A DNA stretch of 64,000 nucleotides from the NCBI RefSeq assembly GCF_022802975.1, contig NZ_JAFEVZ010000011.1, forward strand, positions 1 through 64,000, read 5' to 3'. Under the pieces are notes generated by a model. The model did no database searches. It had not been told where the DNA came from and saw only the letters and a list, made by a program, of their open reading frames with translations. Position numbers and translations under genes: made by a program. This DNA comes from Flavobacterium pectinovorum. Lineage in GTDB: Bacteria; Bacteroidota; Bacteroidia; Flavobacteriales; Flavobacteriaceae. Positions within the stretch are counted from its first letter, which is position 1. Every line of letters begins with the position of its first letter. Positions 28,457-36,821 of this stretch are shown piece by piece.

Positions 28457-28500
28457 TGGGCGTATATTGAAGACTAAAAGTATCGCATTTTTATAAAATA

Positions 28501-28533
28501 AAAAAACCTAAATCTGTTTAGATTTAGGTTTTT
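28501..28533. terminator. Terminator upstream of the helicase gene
   Basis: The hairpin AAACCTAAATC...GATTTAGGTTT with flanking A and T runs lies after the OmpH-like gene (minus strand) and before the helicase start. Confidence 0.9.
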
Positions 28534-28556
28534 CAAATGGTTAGTTATTTTGGCAG

Positions 28557-29135
28557 TTATTTTTTAGCCTCTTCACCTTCTTTAGCCGGGGCTTTATCCG
28601 TTTTTGGTTCGGCTTTGTATTTATCATTCAAAGCTTTAACGATTTCTTTTGTAATGTCATATTTATCTTCAGCATATAAAACTGTTGCAGCATCACCTGT
28701 ACCGTAGATATATGAATATCCGTTTTTCTTACCGTAATCTTTAATGAATTTTTTCACACCGCTTACAAGAGAATCCATTTCTACACCGCTTTCTTGCTGT
28801 AATTGCTGAGCTAACTGTTGTTGTGCGTAACCCAATTGCTGTTCTCTTTTTTGTAATTCAGCACCTCTTTGTTGTGCCCAGGCCTGACCATTTGCCTGTG
28901 CCTGACTTTGAAAATTAGCAGCATCTTGTTTGAAACGATTTATCTCAGCTTGCAGTTGTCTTCCTTTTTCTTCTGATTGTGCTTTATATTTTGCTTCAAG
29001 GTCTTTTGCTTCAGTGTACTCTTTCATCAAAACCGAAGTATCTACGTAAGCTGTTTTTACTTCCTTTACTTCAGCTGTTTTATCACATGAAACAACTAAA
29101 ACCGAAAGTGCGATAATTACTAATGCTTTTTTCAT
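28557..29135 (-). CDS. OmpH/Skp-family lipoprotein chaperone
   Basis: The 192-residue product has a lipobox (VLVVSCDK, Cys near residue 17) after MKKALVIIALSV, then a long coiled coil rich in Q ('YAQQQLAQQLQQ') and 'GYSYIYGTGDAATVLYAEDKYDIT', the signature of the OmpH/Skp family. Skp-type proteins hold unfolded outer-membrane proteins in the periplasm. The lipid anchor is a variation on the soluble E. coli form. The frame is open 12 codons further (29171), but the lipoprotein start fits better. Confidence 0.87.
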   Translation of the reverse strand: MKKALVIIALSVLVVSCDKTAEVKEVKTAYVDTSVLMKEYTEAKDLEAKYKAQSEEKGRQLQAEINRFKQDAANFQSQAQANGQAWAQQRGAELQKREQQLGYAQQQLAQQLQQESGVEMDSLVSGVKKFIKDYGKKNGYSYIYGTGDAATVLYAEDKYDITKEIVKALNDKYKAEPKTDKAPAKEGEEAKK

Positions 29136-29547
29136 TTTCTGAATTTCTATTTTTTTATGTATGAAAGACAAAAATATAAAAAAATAAATAGCATCGACAT
29201 AAAGTTTAAAAAATGCTGATTTTTTATAATGATTTCTGTTATGGACTAAAATACTACTTTAAAAATTTCATTTTTTTCAAATACCAAAAAACCATCTGAA
29301 AACAAAAATATTCATCTAACATTATCATGACTTTAATTATAAATTTAAAATCAAAAAAATTAGGAAAAAATTCCAAAAACAGCAGTGATTTTAAGGTATT
29401 AGTTTTCTTTATGGACGAAAAAAAAGCTATAAAATATCACTATTAAAAGTGACTTTTATAGCTTTAATTAGAGCTCATTTTTTAAAAAAGACAACACAAA
29501 CCCTCATTATACCAGAGAAAGGGTTTTAAATGCGTTTATTTTGTGTT
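29136..29547. other. AT-rich intergenic region with terminator-like hairpin
   Basis: The gap has no ORF I would call. A stem at about 29423-29465 (aaagctataaaa...ttttatagcttt, with an inner atcac/gtgac-like pairing) could terminate transcription from the methyltransferase gene on the minus strand. The rest is AT-rich without clear signals. Confidence 0.5.
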
Positions 29548-30396
29548 TTAGCTGTTTTTTAGTACATAAATGTGAGATGAATACTCTTTTGTACTTGATG
29601 CTTTTAAATTTGATCGTAAACCGATGAAAAATGCACGAATGAAATTCATTTTTCCTGTTTTGTATTTTTCAGAAAGAAGACTCACATAAAACGAATCAAA
29701 TTTCATTGGAAGTACTTTTTCTAATTTCATATCTACTTTCCCGAAAAGTGATTTTATCGCTTTTTTCGAAAAATGCCAAAAATGAATTGGCACATCAAAA
29801 GCTGCCCAAAATTCTCCGTAATGTTTTGCGTCGAACGATTTAAAATTTGGAACCGCAACAATTAATGTTCCAGTTGGTTTTAATAATCGCTTCAATTCCT
29901 GAATTTGAAGTTCTAAATTTGGAACGTGTTCTAAAACGTGCCACATTGTAATTACGTCAAAAGAATTATTTTCGAGTTCGCTGATTTCTTCAACAAATGA
30001 AATTCCTTTTTGCTTTGCAATATTTTTTGCCCGGTCGCTTGGTTCAACTCCAATTACGTTCCAGCCGTCATTTTTTGCTGTTAACAAAAAATCTCCGGTT
30101 CCTGCCCCTATGTCTAAAATTTTTCCTTTTTGAGATTGCTCTGAATTAATCAAATTCAGTTTATTTTTTAAAGCAATACTTTTTACAAAATGATAGGCTT
30201 TTTCAAAAACAGAACGTTTGTTATCTGTGTGCGAAATGTAATCTTCGCTTTCGTAATATCTTCCCAAATTTTCTAAATCAGGTTGTGGAGATGTAATCAG
30301 CATATCCAGGTTTTCATCATAATACAAATCGAAAATTTCTTTCGAAACAGAATGGTCTTTTACAGTAAGAAAATGTTTTTTGTTTAAAACGTCCAT
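29548..30396 (-). CDS. Class I SAM-dependent methyltransferase
   Basis: The 282-residue product has the SAM-binding motif I 'ILDIGAGTGDFLL' (~93-105), motif 'VIGVEPSDRAKNIAKQKG', and 'FDVITMWHVLEHVPN' (motif for the acceptor side), typical of the Methyltransf_11/23 family. The C-terminal part carries 'HFWHFSKKAIKSLFGKVDM'. Members often modify sugars, lipids or quinones. The substrate here is not evident, and no biosynthetic neighbours help. Confidence 0.88.
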   Translation of the reverse strand: MDVLNKKHFLTVKDHSVSKEIFDLYYDENLDMLITSPQPDLENLGRYYESEDYISHTDNKRSVFEKAYHFVKSIALKNKLNLINSEQSQKGKILDIGAGTGDFLLTAKNDGWNVIGVEPSDRAKNIAKQKGISFVEEISELENNSFDVITMWHVLEHVPNLELQIQELKRLLKPTGTLIVAVPNFKSFDAKHYGEFWAAFDVPIHFWHFSKKAIKSLFGKVDMKLEKVLPMKFDSFYVSLLSEKYKTGKMNFIRAFFIGLRSNLKASSTKEYSSHIYVLKNS

Positions 30397-30572
30397 TTTT
30401 TAATTAATCGTTATTTAATAGAATTAGGGTTTGAATTTATGTTGAGTTGAACTAAAGTTCATATAAACATTGTTTTATTATTTTTTCAATCAAACCGTAA
30501 AAAGATGGACAACTGTCCATCTCTACGATTATACTTTATTCTGAAAATATTCCAACGCCGAACTTTTAAAAA

Positions 30573-30588
30573 AGTTTCACGTGGAACA
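30573..30588. other. parS-like site 1
   Basis: AGTTTCACGTGGAACA matches the ParB-binding consensus TGTTNCACGTGAAACA at 14 of 16 positions, with the CACGTG core intact. Confidence 0.75.
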
Positions 30589-30619
30589 TTTTACTTTGTT
30601 TCAGGTTTTCTTTGTTTCA

Positions 30620-30635
30620 AGTTTCACGTGAAACA
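30620..30635. other. parS-like site 2
   Basis: AGTTTCACGTGAAACA matches the consensus at all but the first base and is the canonical TTTCACGTGAAA form. Confidence 0.85.
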
Positions 30636-30701
30636 AACAAAAACAAAAACAAAATTCCAGATTCCACAAAAACTTGAAACCTGAAACTTTAAACAAAATT
30701 T

Positions 30702-32573
30702 CTATCTTCCCATATAAATCAAAAGCACGGAAATATCACTTGGAGACACACCGCTAATTCTTGATGCCTGCGAAATAGTAACTGGTCTAATTTTACCTAA
30801 CTTTTGCTTCGCTTCAATAGACATAGATTTGATTTTATTGTAATCGAAATTATCAGGAATTTTCACTTCTTCTAAACGAGTTAGTTTATCCGCATTGTTT
30901 CTTTCTTTTTCGATATAACCAGAATATTTAACCTGAATTTCGGCTTGCTCTAAAATTTCTTTGTCCAAATCATTTTCTTCTACGTATGCTTTTACTTTTT
31001 CAAATTTCAGCATATCCTCCAAATCAATTTGCGGGCGAGAGAATACTTTAAACATTTTATCACCTTGTGAAATTGGTGCCGATTCCTTCTCAACTAAAAT
31101 CGGATTTGTTTCAGCAACTGTCACACTCGTTTCTTTAAAGAAAGCAACCATCTTTTCAGACTCGTTCAATTTCTTTTCCATTCTTCGCAAACGAGCTTCA
31201 GAAGCAAGACCAATTTCATGCGACATTGGTGTCAATCTGAAATCGGCATTATCTTGTCGCAACAATGTTCTATATTCTGCCCTTGATGTAAACATACGAT
31301 AAGGTTCTTCCGTTCCTTTCGTAATTAAGTCGTCAATCAAAACTCCAATATACGCTTCGTCACGTTTTAAAATTAACGGCGCTTTTTCGTGCACTTTTAA
31401 ATGCGCATTTATTCCGGCCATCAAACCTTGCGAAGCTGCTTCTTCATATCCTGTCGTTCCATTAATTTGTCCGGCAAAATATAAACCTTGAACTAACTTT
31501 GTTTCCAAAGTATGTTTCAATTGCGTTGGCGGGAAATAATCGTATTCAATCGCATAACCCGGACGGAAAAATTTCACTTTCTCAAAACCGGCAACAGAAC
31601 TCAAAGCTTTAAATTGAATATCCTCTGGAAGCGAAGTTGAAAATCCGTTTACATAAACTTCACAAGTATTCCATCCTTCTGGTTCAACAAAAAGCTGGTG
31701 ACGTTCTTTATCTGCAAAACGATTAATTTTATCTTCAATCGAAGGGCAATATCTCGGACCTAAACTTTTTATTCTTCCGTTGAACATTGGCGAACGATCA
31801 AAACCTTCTCTTAAAATATCATGAACTTCCAACGAAGTATATGTCATGTGACAAGATCTTTGATGTATCAACGGAACCGTTAAATCCGAATAAGAAAACT
31901 TATCCGGTTTTGCATCTCCTTTTTCTTCGTTCATTTTCGAATAATCCAAAGAACGACCATCAACTCGTGGCGGTGTTCCTGTTTTCATTCTTCCGGCTTC
32001 GAAACCAACTTTGATCAAATCTTCAGTAATTCCGGTTGCAGCACTTTCGCCTGCCCTTCCTCCACCGAATTGTTTTTCTCCAATATGAATTAATCCGTTC
32101 AAAAAAGTTCCGTTTGTCAACACAACCGATTTGGCTCGAATTTCAACTCCAAGCGAAGTTCTAATTCCTTTTATCTTTCCGTTTTCGATAATCAGACCTT
32201 TTACCATTTCTTGGTAAAAATCTAAATTTGGAGTTCCCTCCAACATCATTCTCCATTCTTCTGCAAAACGCATTCGATCACTTTGAACTCTCGGTGACCA
32301 CATTGCAGGCCCTTTTGATTTGTTCAACATCTTAAACTGAATTGCAGTTCGATCTGAAACAATTCCGGAATAACCTCCAAGCGCATCGATCTCACGAACA
32401 ATTTGTCCTTTTGCAATTCCTCCCATTGCAGGGTTACAAGACATCTGGGCTATGTTCTGCAAACTCATTGTAACCAACAAAGTTTTGGATCCTAAATTTG
32501 CGGCCGCTGCTGCGGCTTCAGATCCTGCATGACCAGCACCAACTACAATAACATCGTATTCTTCTAAAAACAT
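30702..32573 (-). CDS. mnmG: tRNA uridine 5-carboxymethylaminomethyl modification enzyme MnmG (GidA)
   Basis: The 623-residue product has the FAD-binding motif 'VVGAGHAGSEAA' (~10-21), the family signatures 'GPRYCPSIEDKINRF' and 'GQINGTTGYEEAASQG', and the C-terminal 'KIRPVTISQASRISGVSPSDIS' helical region. With MnmE it makes the cmnm5 modification at the wobble uridine of several tRNAs. It stands alone between two clusters of parS-like sites, as gidA does near origins of many bacteria. No mnmE or rsmG neighbour is seen. Confidence 0.97.
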   Translation of the reverse strand: MFLEEYDVIVVGAGHAGSEAAAAAANLGSKTLLVTMSLQNIAQMSCNPAMGGIAKGQIVREIDALGGYSGIVSDRTAIQFKMLNKSKGPAMWSPRVQSDRMRFAEEWRMMLEGTPNLDFYQEMVKGLIIENGKIKGIRTSLGVEIRAKSVVLTNGTFLNGLIHIGEKQFGGGRAGESAATGITEDLIKVGFEAGRMKTGTPPRVDGRSLDYSKMNEEKGDAKPDKFSYSDLTVPLIHQRSCHMTYTSLEVHDILREGFDRSPMFNGRIKSLGPRYCPSIEDKINRFADKERHQLFVEPEGWNTCEVYVNGFSTSLPEDIQFKALSSVAGFEKVKFFRPGYAIEYDYFPPTQLKHTLETKLVQGLYFAGQINGTTGYEEAASQGLMAGINAHLKVHEKAPLILKRDEAYIGVLIDDLITKGTEEPYRMFTSRAEYRTLLRQDNADFRLTPMSHEIGLASEARLRRMEKKLNESEKMVAFFKETSVTVAETNPILVEKESAPISQGDKMFKVFSRPQIDLEDMLKFEKVKAYVEENDLDKEILEQAEIQVKYSGYIEKERNNADKLTRLEEVKIPDNFDYNKIKSMSIEAKQKLGKIRPVTISQASRISGVSPSDISVLLIYMGR

Positions 32574-32636
32574 TTTGTTTTATTATTCTCTGCGAACCTT
32601 TTAAAGCAGTTCTCAGAATTAACTATATTTTCTTTT

Positions 32637-32652
32637 TGTTCCACGTGGAACT
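32637..32652. other. parS-like site 3
   Basis: TGTTCCACGTGGAACT has the symmetric TTCCACGTGGAA core. It lies upstream of mnmG. Confidence 0.75.
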
Positions 32653-32694
32653 ATTGTTTTGTTTCAAGTTTCAAGTTTCAAAACTAAACTTAAA

Positions 32695-32710
32695 GGTTCC
32701 ACGTGGAACA
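32695..32710. other. parS-like site 4
   Basis: GGTTCCACGTGGAACA has the symmetric TTCCACGTGGAA core, 58 nt after site 3. Confidence 0.75.
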
Positions 32711-32748
32711 TATTTATTTTTTTTTCAAAACAAAACCTAAACACTAGA

Positions 32749-32764
32749 TGTTCCACGTGAAACA
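32749..32764. other. parS-like site 5, exact consensus
   Basis: TGTTCCACGTGAAACA matches TGTTNCACGTGAAACA at every position. Confidence 0.9.
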
Positions 32765-32792
32765 CTTTTTAAAACCGATTTTAAAACAGAAA

Positions 32793-32808
32793 CGTTTCAC
32801 GTGGAACA
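32793..32808. other. parS-like site 6
   Basis: CGTTTCACGTGGAACA keeps the CACGTG core with the mixed TTTC/GGAA arms of site 1, 44 nt after site 5. Confidence 0.75.
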
Positions 32809-32837
32809 TGTATTTGTATTTTTGTTTGGATGTTTAA

Positions 32838-33257
32838 TTACTGTTCCACGTGAAACATCGCAATCTTTTCATCTTCTTTTGAACGCATAAGCTCAGCATC
32901 TGCATCACTTTTATCTTTATATCCACAGTAATGTAATATACCATGAGCAAGCACGCGTTTCAATTCTTCTTCAAAAGAAACATTAAAGTCTTTTGCATTA
33001 TCTTCTACTCTTTCTACAGAAACAAAAATATCTCCGTTTAATTCATTACCAACTGTATAATCAAAACTGATAATATCTGTTAGTGTATCGTGGTTTAAAT
33101 ATTCTACATTTATTTTATGCAGGTATTCATCATCACAAAAAATATAATTTATTTCTCCCTCACTCTTCTTTTCAGAAACAATAACTGCGCTTAACCAATC
33201 TGTAAAAGCTTGTTCATTGTCTAAAGTAAATTCGGTTTCGTAATTAAAGTTTATCAT
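32838..33257 (-). CDS. ybeY: Endoribonuclease YbeY
   Basis: The 139-residue product has 'DIISFDY', 'GDIFVSVERVEDNA' and the metal-site segment 'LAHGILHYCGYKDK'. The first two histidines of the H-x3-H-x5-H pattern are present, while the third position reads K-D instead of D-H. YbeY matures the 16S rRNA 3' end and takes part in ribosome quality control. Its start codon overlaps the stop of the upstream DUF4175 gene (ATGA). Its C-terminus MFHVEQ is encoded by a parS-like site. Confidence 0.9.
   Translation of the reverse strand: MINFNYETEFTLDNEQAFTDWLSAVIVSEKKSEGEINYIFCDDEYLHKINVEYLNHDTLTDIISFDYTVGNELNGDIFVSVERVEDNAKDFNVSFEEELKRVLAHGILHYCGYKDKSDADAELMRSKEDEKIAMFHVEQ
32842..32857. other. parS-like site 7 inside the ybeY coding end
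   Basis: TGTTCCACGTGAAACA, an exact consensus copy, lies in the last codons of ybeY and encodes its end as MFHVEQ. Confidence 0.9.
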
Positions 33258-36200
33258 TTTGTATTAAAATATTCTTGAACCTTTTGATTAAAATTCGAGC
33301 GCAAAGGTAGCGATTGTCTATTTAAAATTTCTACACTATTTAAATAATCAGTTAATGAGCTTGGCAGCGCATTTGAGCGATTCGAAAATTCAGCCTTATT
33401 TGTTTCAGATTGACGCTTCGTATCTTGACCTTGTTCCTGAACTGCATTGTTCAATTTTAATAATTCTTGCTGAATATTTAAAATCCTTTGCAGGTTCTCG
33501 TTCTTAAATCCTTTATTTAAAATCTGTTTTTCTGAAGCTTTCATTTGTTCAATCGCAGATCTTCCTTGCATGTCTAAACCTTTTTTAGCCAACTCTTTTT
33601 GTAAAGCTTCACGAAGTTTAACCTGCTCTTTGTAAATCTCCATTATCTTTTCAGCATCTCCTTCTCCATCTTCACCTTCATTTCCATCCTTGCCTTTTCC
33701 TCCTTCTTTACCGCCTTGTCCATTTTTACCCTGACCATTCTTTCCGTTTTTTCCTTGTCCATCTTTTCCTTGTCCGCTTTCTTTTCCTTGTCCTTGACCT
33801 TGTTTTCCTTCTCCACTTTTTCCTTGCTGTCCACTTCCCGGTTTATCTCCCGGCTTCATTCCTTCTTTCATTTTATCAGCCAAACCTTTTTGTTTTTGAA
33901 TAATATCCGGAAGCTGCATACCTTGTCCATTTCCTGGCTTTGGTTTTCCCATACCCGGTTTAGACATTTGCATCTGCATATTATTTAAAAGGTCACTTAA
34001 AAAATCGGCTAATTTGTTTGCTGACGATACAGCGTATTGCTGATGTGAAACTCCTTTTGGTATTTGAACATCGGTTAAAACTTCAATCGCTTTGTCCATA
34101 TTATATTGTACGTTCCCAATTTCCTTCGTTACATCTTCTGCAATTTTTGGATTTCTAAGAGACATTGCAAACAAACTGTCATCGACATGACGGAACTGTT
34201 GTTTTAAATTCTGCTGAATTTTGATGTTCTTCGTATACGCAGAAGAACCTAATTTCATCGATTTAAATTGTTTCATTACATCTTCCTGAGACAATGAGAA
34301 AGCTAAAAGGTTATCCAGAATCTGACGAAGCATGGCAACATCTTCTTCCAGTTGTTCTTGTTCTCCGCCTTCCATACTTGAACTCATTTGCTCTGCCATA
34401 GACTTCATTTTCTTTGAAGCACTTTTTTGTTTTGGCTTAGCCGAAGAAGTATTCTTTTTATTTAATTCTTCTGAAGCTTTATTCAAATCATTCTCTACGT
34501 CTTTTTCTTTTGAAGCATCTTTCGGAATATCCAAAGGAGATTTTAAACTATTGTTTTCATCTTTTAAATCTTTAAGATCTTCCTGAATTTTATCAAATGA
34601 TTTATTTATATCTTCTTGCTTCTCTTTTGTATTTTCAGCATCTTTATTAGAAAGTTGTTCTTGCTTTTCTGCTAACTTATTTAGCTTCTCTGCAACTTGC
34701 TCTGCTTTCTTTTCTACATAAAAACGCTTCGTTAATTCAACTAATTGTTCTAAATTACGAGATTGATTTTTGCTGATTTGTTTGAACTTTTCCATCTTAT
34801 CAAACAACTCTTCGCTGTTTAATTTATCGTTTAGGTTCTTTAACTCATCCATCAATTTCTGATTTTTCTCTAAATCTTTCTCGGCATTATCTAAACGCTT
34901 TTGTAAATCTTCGGCCGTTTTATCTTTTTTATCAGTGTTGAATTTATCTAAGTTCTTATTCATTTTTTCAGCAAACTGCTTCATCAATTCGTCTTGCTGT
35001 TTCTGACGTTTGATAAAATCATTTACTTTTTGCTGATCTTTAAATTCTAAATTATCTTTTTCTTTACCTGTATTTTTTAGCTTATCCATTTCAGAAAATT
35101 GCTTTTCCTGATTCTTTAATGATTTTGACAAACTATTAATATTGGCATTTTGCTGTTGCAATTCTGCATCCTGAATTTCATCTGTAGTAGAAACTCGATC
35201 TGAAAATGTAGAAGATTTTGTACTCTTGAATCCGTGCAATGCATCGTTATCAAAAACCTCAAAATAGTATTCATACGATACTCCTTCTTCTACCGCAAGA
35301 TTACTTGGAAAGTTAAAAACGAACTGATCGAACACTCCTTGCTTTACAGGAATAGTTCCTCGTTTTGCAGTTTGTGGTTTGCCATGTTCGTAATAAACAA
35401 CTTGTAATTTTGATAAACCGTAGTCATCTCCAAGTCTTCCTAAAACATAATTCTTATCTAACTTTAAACTATCCGGAGCTGGCGAAACAGTAATTGTTGG
35501 ATGCTGATCTTTGATAACTGACAGCTGATAGTCTAATTTCTCGTAATTTTTAACCTTATTATTCGAAGTAAGAATTTGATATTCTGTATTTTGATTAATA
35601 TTTTTAGCTAGTTTAAACTCGTTTTCTGCCTTATTAAACTTCAAAATGGAGTTTTCATCTTTCCAAACTACCTCTTGAGTTGACTGGGTTTTCATTTTCC
35701 AGGTTACAATTGTTCCCTCAGGTACGATTGCATTTCCGGTTCCCTGAATGGTTTCTGATTTCTTTTTTAGGTAAGATGGAAAATTCAAAACCATTTCGAA
35801 GTTGGCAATCGATGGAACTGTAATCACCTTTAATTCATATTCATTTGATGAAACTGAATTCCCTTCAAAAAAAAATTCCATATCCGAAGTTGGTTTTTCA
35901 ATCTTGAATTCGAACTTCCCAGTTTGAGAAGATTCCATAAAATAGCTTTCATTATCAATATGGATCATTACATTTTCTGGAACAACGTTTCCTTCTGTTT
36001 CAATTTTTACAATAAAATCTTTGTTTTGTTCCGTCTGAAGTTTGTCATTTAGAACCACAAATTTGAAAGGAGCCGGAGGCAAAAAAGCAGAATTGAAATG
36101 CACTACTCTATTAAAACTCTGCGAAATGATATTGCTGTTTCCAGAAACAAAAAAGACGGCAAACAACAAAACCGGAATCAAAGCCAATGGCAAATACTTT

Positions 36201-36658
36201 TTATTTGATTTATAATTGATGGCATTTCCAAACGGAATTGGCTGCAATGAATTTGCTTTTTGTTCGATCGAAGCCAACATTAATTCTGAACTTTCTGCAG
36301 AATTTTCATTGGAAGAAAGCTGTAAAAAGTTCGTCAGCTTATCACTTACTTCTGTAAAATGATTTCCAATAATAGCCGAAGCCTGATTATAGTCGATTCC
36401 CTTTTGAAGTTTGAACAACTTGAAAATTGGAAATAAGATAAAACGAAACAACAGAAAAACTTCTACTGCGATAAATATCCAGAATAAAAGGGTTCTTCCT
36501 ACTGGTTTCAGCCAAAGAAAATACTCAATAAAAAGTGTAAATAAGAAATATAAAAGTCCAAAACCTATAAAAAGAAGTGCTCCTTTTATCAATTCATTCA
36601 TGTAATATTTCTTTATAAATCCTTCTAACTTCTGATATATTGCAGATGATGTTTTCAA
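33254..36658 (-). CDS. Large DUF4175-like membrane protein with coiled coils and Gly/Lys/Gln-rich region
   Basis: The 1134-residue product has membrane segments near residues 20-80 and ~152-172, an Ig-like extracytoplasmic region (~200-480), long K/E/Q coiled coils (~500-760), a Met-rich segment (MQMQMSKPGMGKPKPG), and a low-complexity stretch at ~930-1000 built of GQGK-type units. This layout matches the DUF4175 family of Bacteroidetes. Function is unknown, although the family is widespread. It shares an ATGA overlap with ybeY and is probably cotranscribed with it. Confidence 0.85.
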   Translation of the reverse strand: MKTSSAIYQKLEGFIKKYYMNELIKGALLFIGFGLLYFLFTLFIEYFLWLKPVGRTLLFWIFIAVEVFLLFRFILFPIFKLFKLQKGIDYNQASAIIGNHFTEVSDKLTNFLQLSSNENSAESSELMLASIEQKANSLQPIPFGNAINYKSNKKYLPLALIPVLLFAVFFVSGNSNIISQSFNRVVHFNSAFLPPAPFKFVVLNDKLQTEQNKDFIVKIETEGNVVPENVMIHIDNESYFMESSQTGKFEFKIEKPTSDMEFFFEGNSVSSNEYELKVITVPSIANFEMVLNFPSYLKKKSETIQGTGNAIVPEGTIVTWKMKTQSTQEVVWKDENSILKFNKAENEFKLAKNINQNTEYQILTSNNKVKNYEKLDYQLSVIKDQHPTITVSPAPDSLKLDKNYVLGRLGDDYGLSKLQVVYYEHGKPQTAKRGTIPVKQGVFDQFVFNFPSNLAVEEGVSYEYYFEVFDNDALHGFKSTKSSTFSDRVSTTDEIQDAELQQQNANINSLSKSLKNQEKQFSEMDKLKNTGKEKDNLEFKDQQKVNDFIKRQKQQDELMKQFAEKMNKNLDKFNTDKKDKTAEDLQKRLDNAEKDLEKNQKLMDELKNLNDKLNSEELFDKMEKFKQISKNQSRNLEQLVELTKRFYVEKKAEQVAEKLNKLAEKQEQLSNKDAENTKEKQEDINKSFDKIQEDLKDLKDENNSLKSPLDIPKDASKEKDVENDLNKASEELNKKNTSSAKPKQKSASKKMKSMAEQMSSSMEGGEQEQLEEDVAMLRQILDNLLAFSLSQEDVMKQFKSMKLGSSAYTKNIKIQQNLKQQFRHVDDSLFAMSLRNPKIAEDVTKEIGNVQYNMDKAIEVLTDVQIPKGVSHQQYAVSSANKLADFLSDLLNNMQMQMSKPGMGKPKPGNGQGMQLPDIIQKQKGLADKMKEGMKPGDKPGSGQQGKSGEGKQGQGQGKESGQGKDGQGKNGKNGQGKNGQGGKEGGKGKDGNEGEDGEGDAEKIMEIYKEQVKLREALQKELAKKGLDMQGRSAIEQMKASEKQILNKGFKNENLQRILNIQQELLKLNNAVQEQGQDTKRQSETNKAEFSNRSNALPSSLTDYLNSVEILNRQSLPLRSNFNQKVQEYFNTK

Positions 36659-36701
36659 AATAAAATCTCTTTTAATTATAACCTATAAAAGTACTAATTT
36701 T

Positions 36702-36764
36702 AATTAGATAATGATCAATGAGAAAATTAGTCAATTGTACTACCGACGAGACAATTATCTAATT
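36702..36764. repeat. Inverted repeat between the DUF4175 gene and gltX
   Basis: Arms aattagataat (36702-36712) and attatctaatt (36754-36764) are perfect complements separated by 41 nt. They lie in the divergent promoter region and could be an operator for either gene, or part of a terminator-free cruciform. Confidence 0.45.
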
Positions 36765-36796
36765 AAACTCATTTTCTAATTCTCTAATTAGAATCG

Positions 36797-36804
36797 TATC
36801 TTTG
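36797..36804 (+). promoter_or_regulatory. -7 box of the gltX promoter
   Basis: TATCTTTG matches the TAnnTTTG consensus, 17 nt before the gltX ATG. I find no clear -33 TTG at the usual distance. Confidence 0.5.
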
Positions 36805-36821
36805 CATCAAAATTTAAACAA

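Larger units (their letters stand above)
30397..30701. other. Intergenic region downstream of mnmG with two parS-like sites
   Basis: It contains an 8-bp perfect stem agatggac/gtccatct with a 4-nt loop (30503-30522, without a T tail) and two parS-like palindromes listed separately. I see no gene. Confidence 0.6.
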
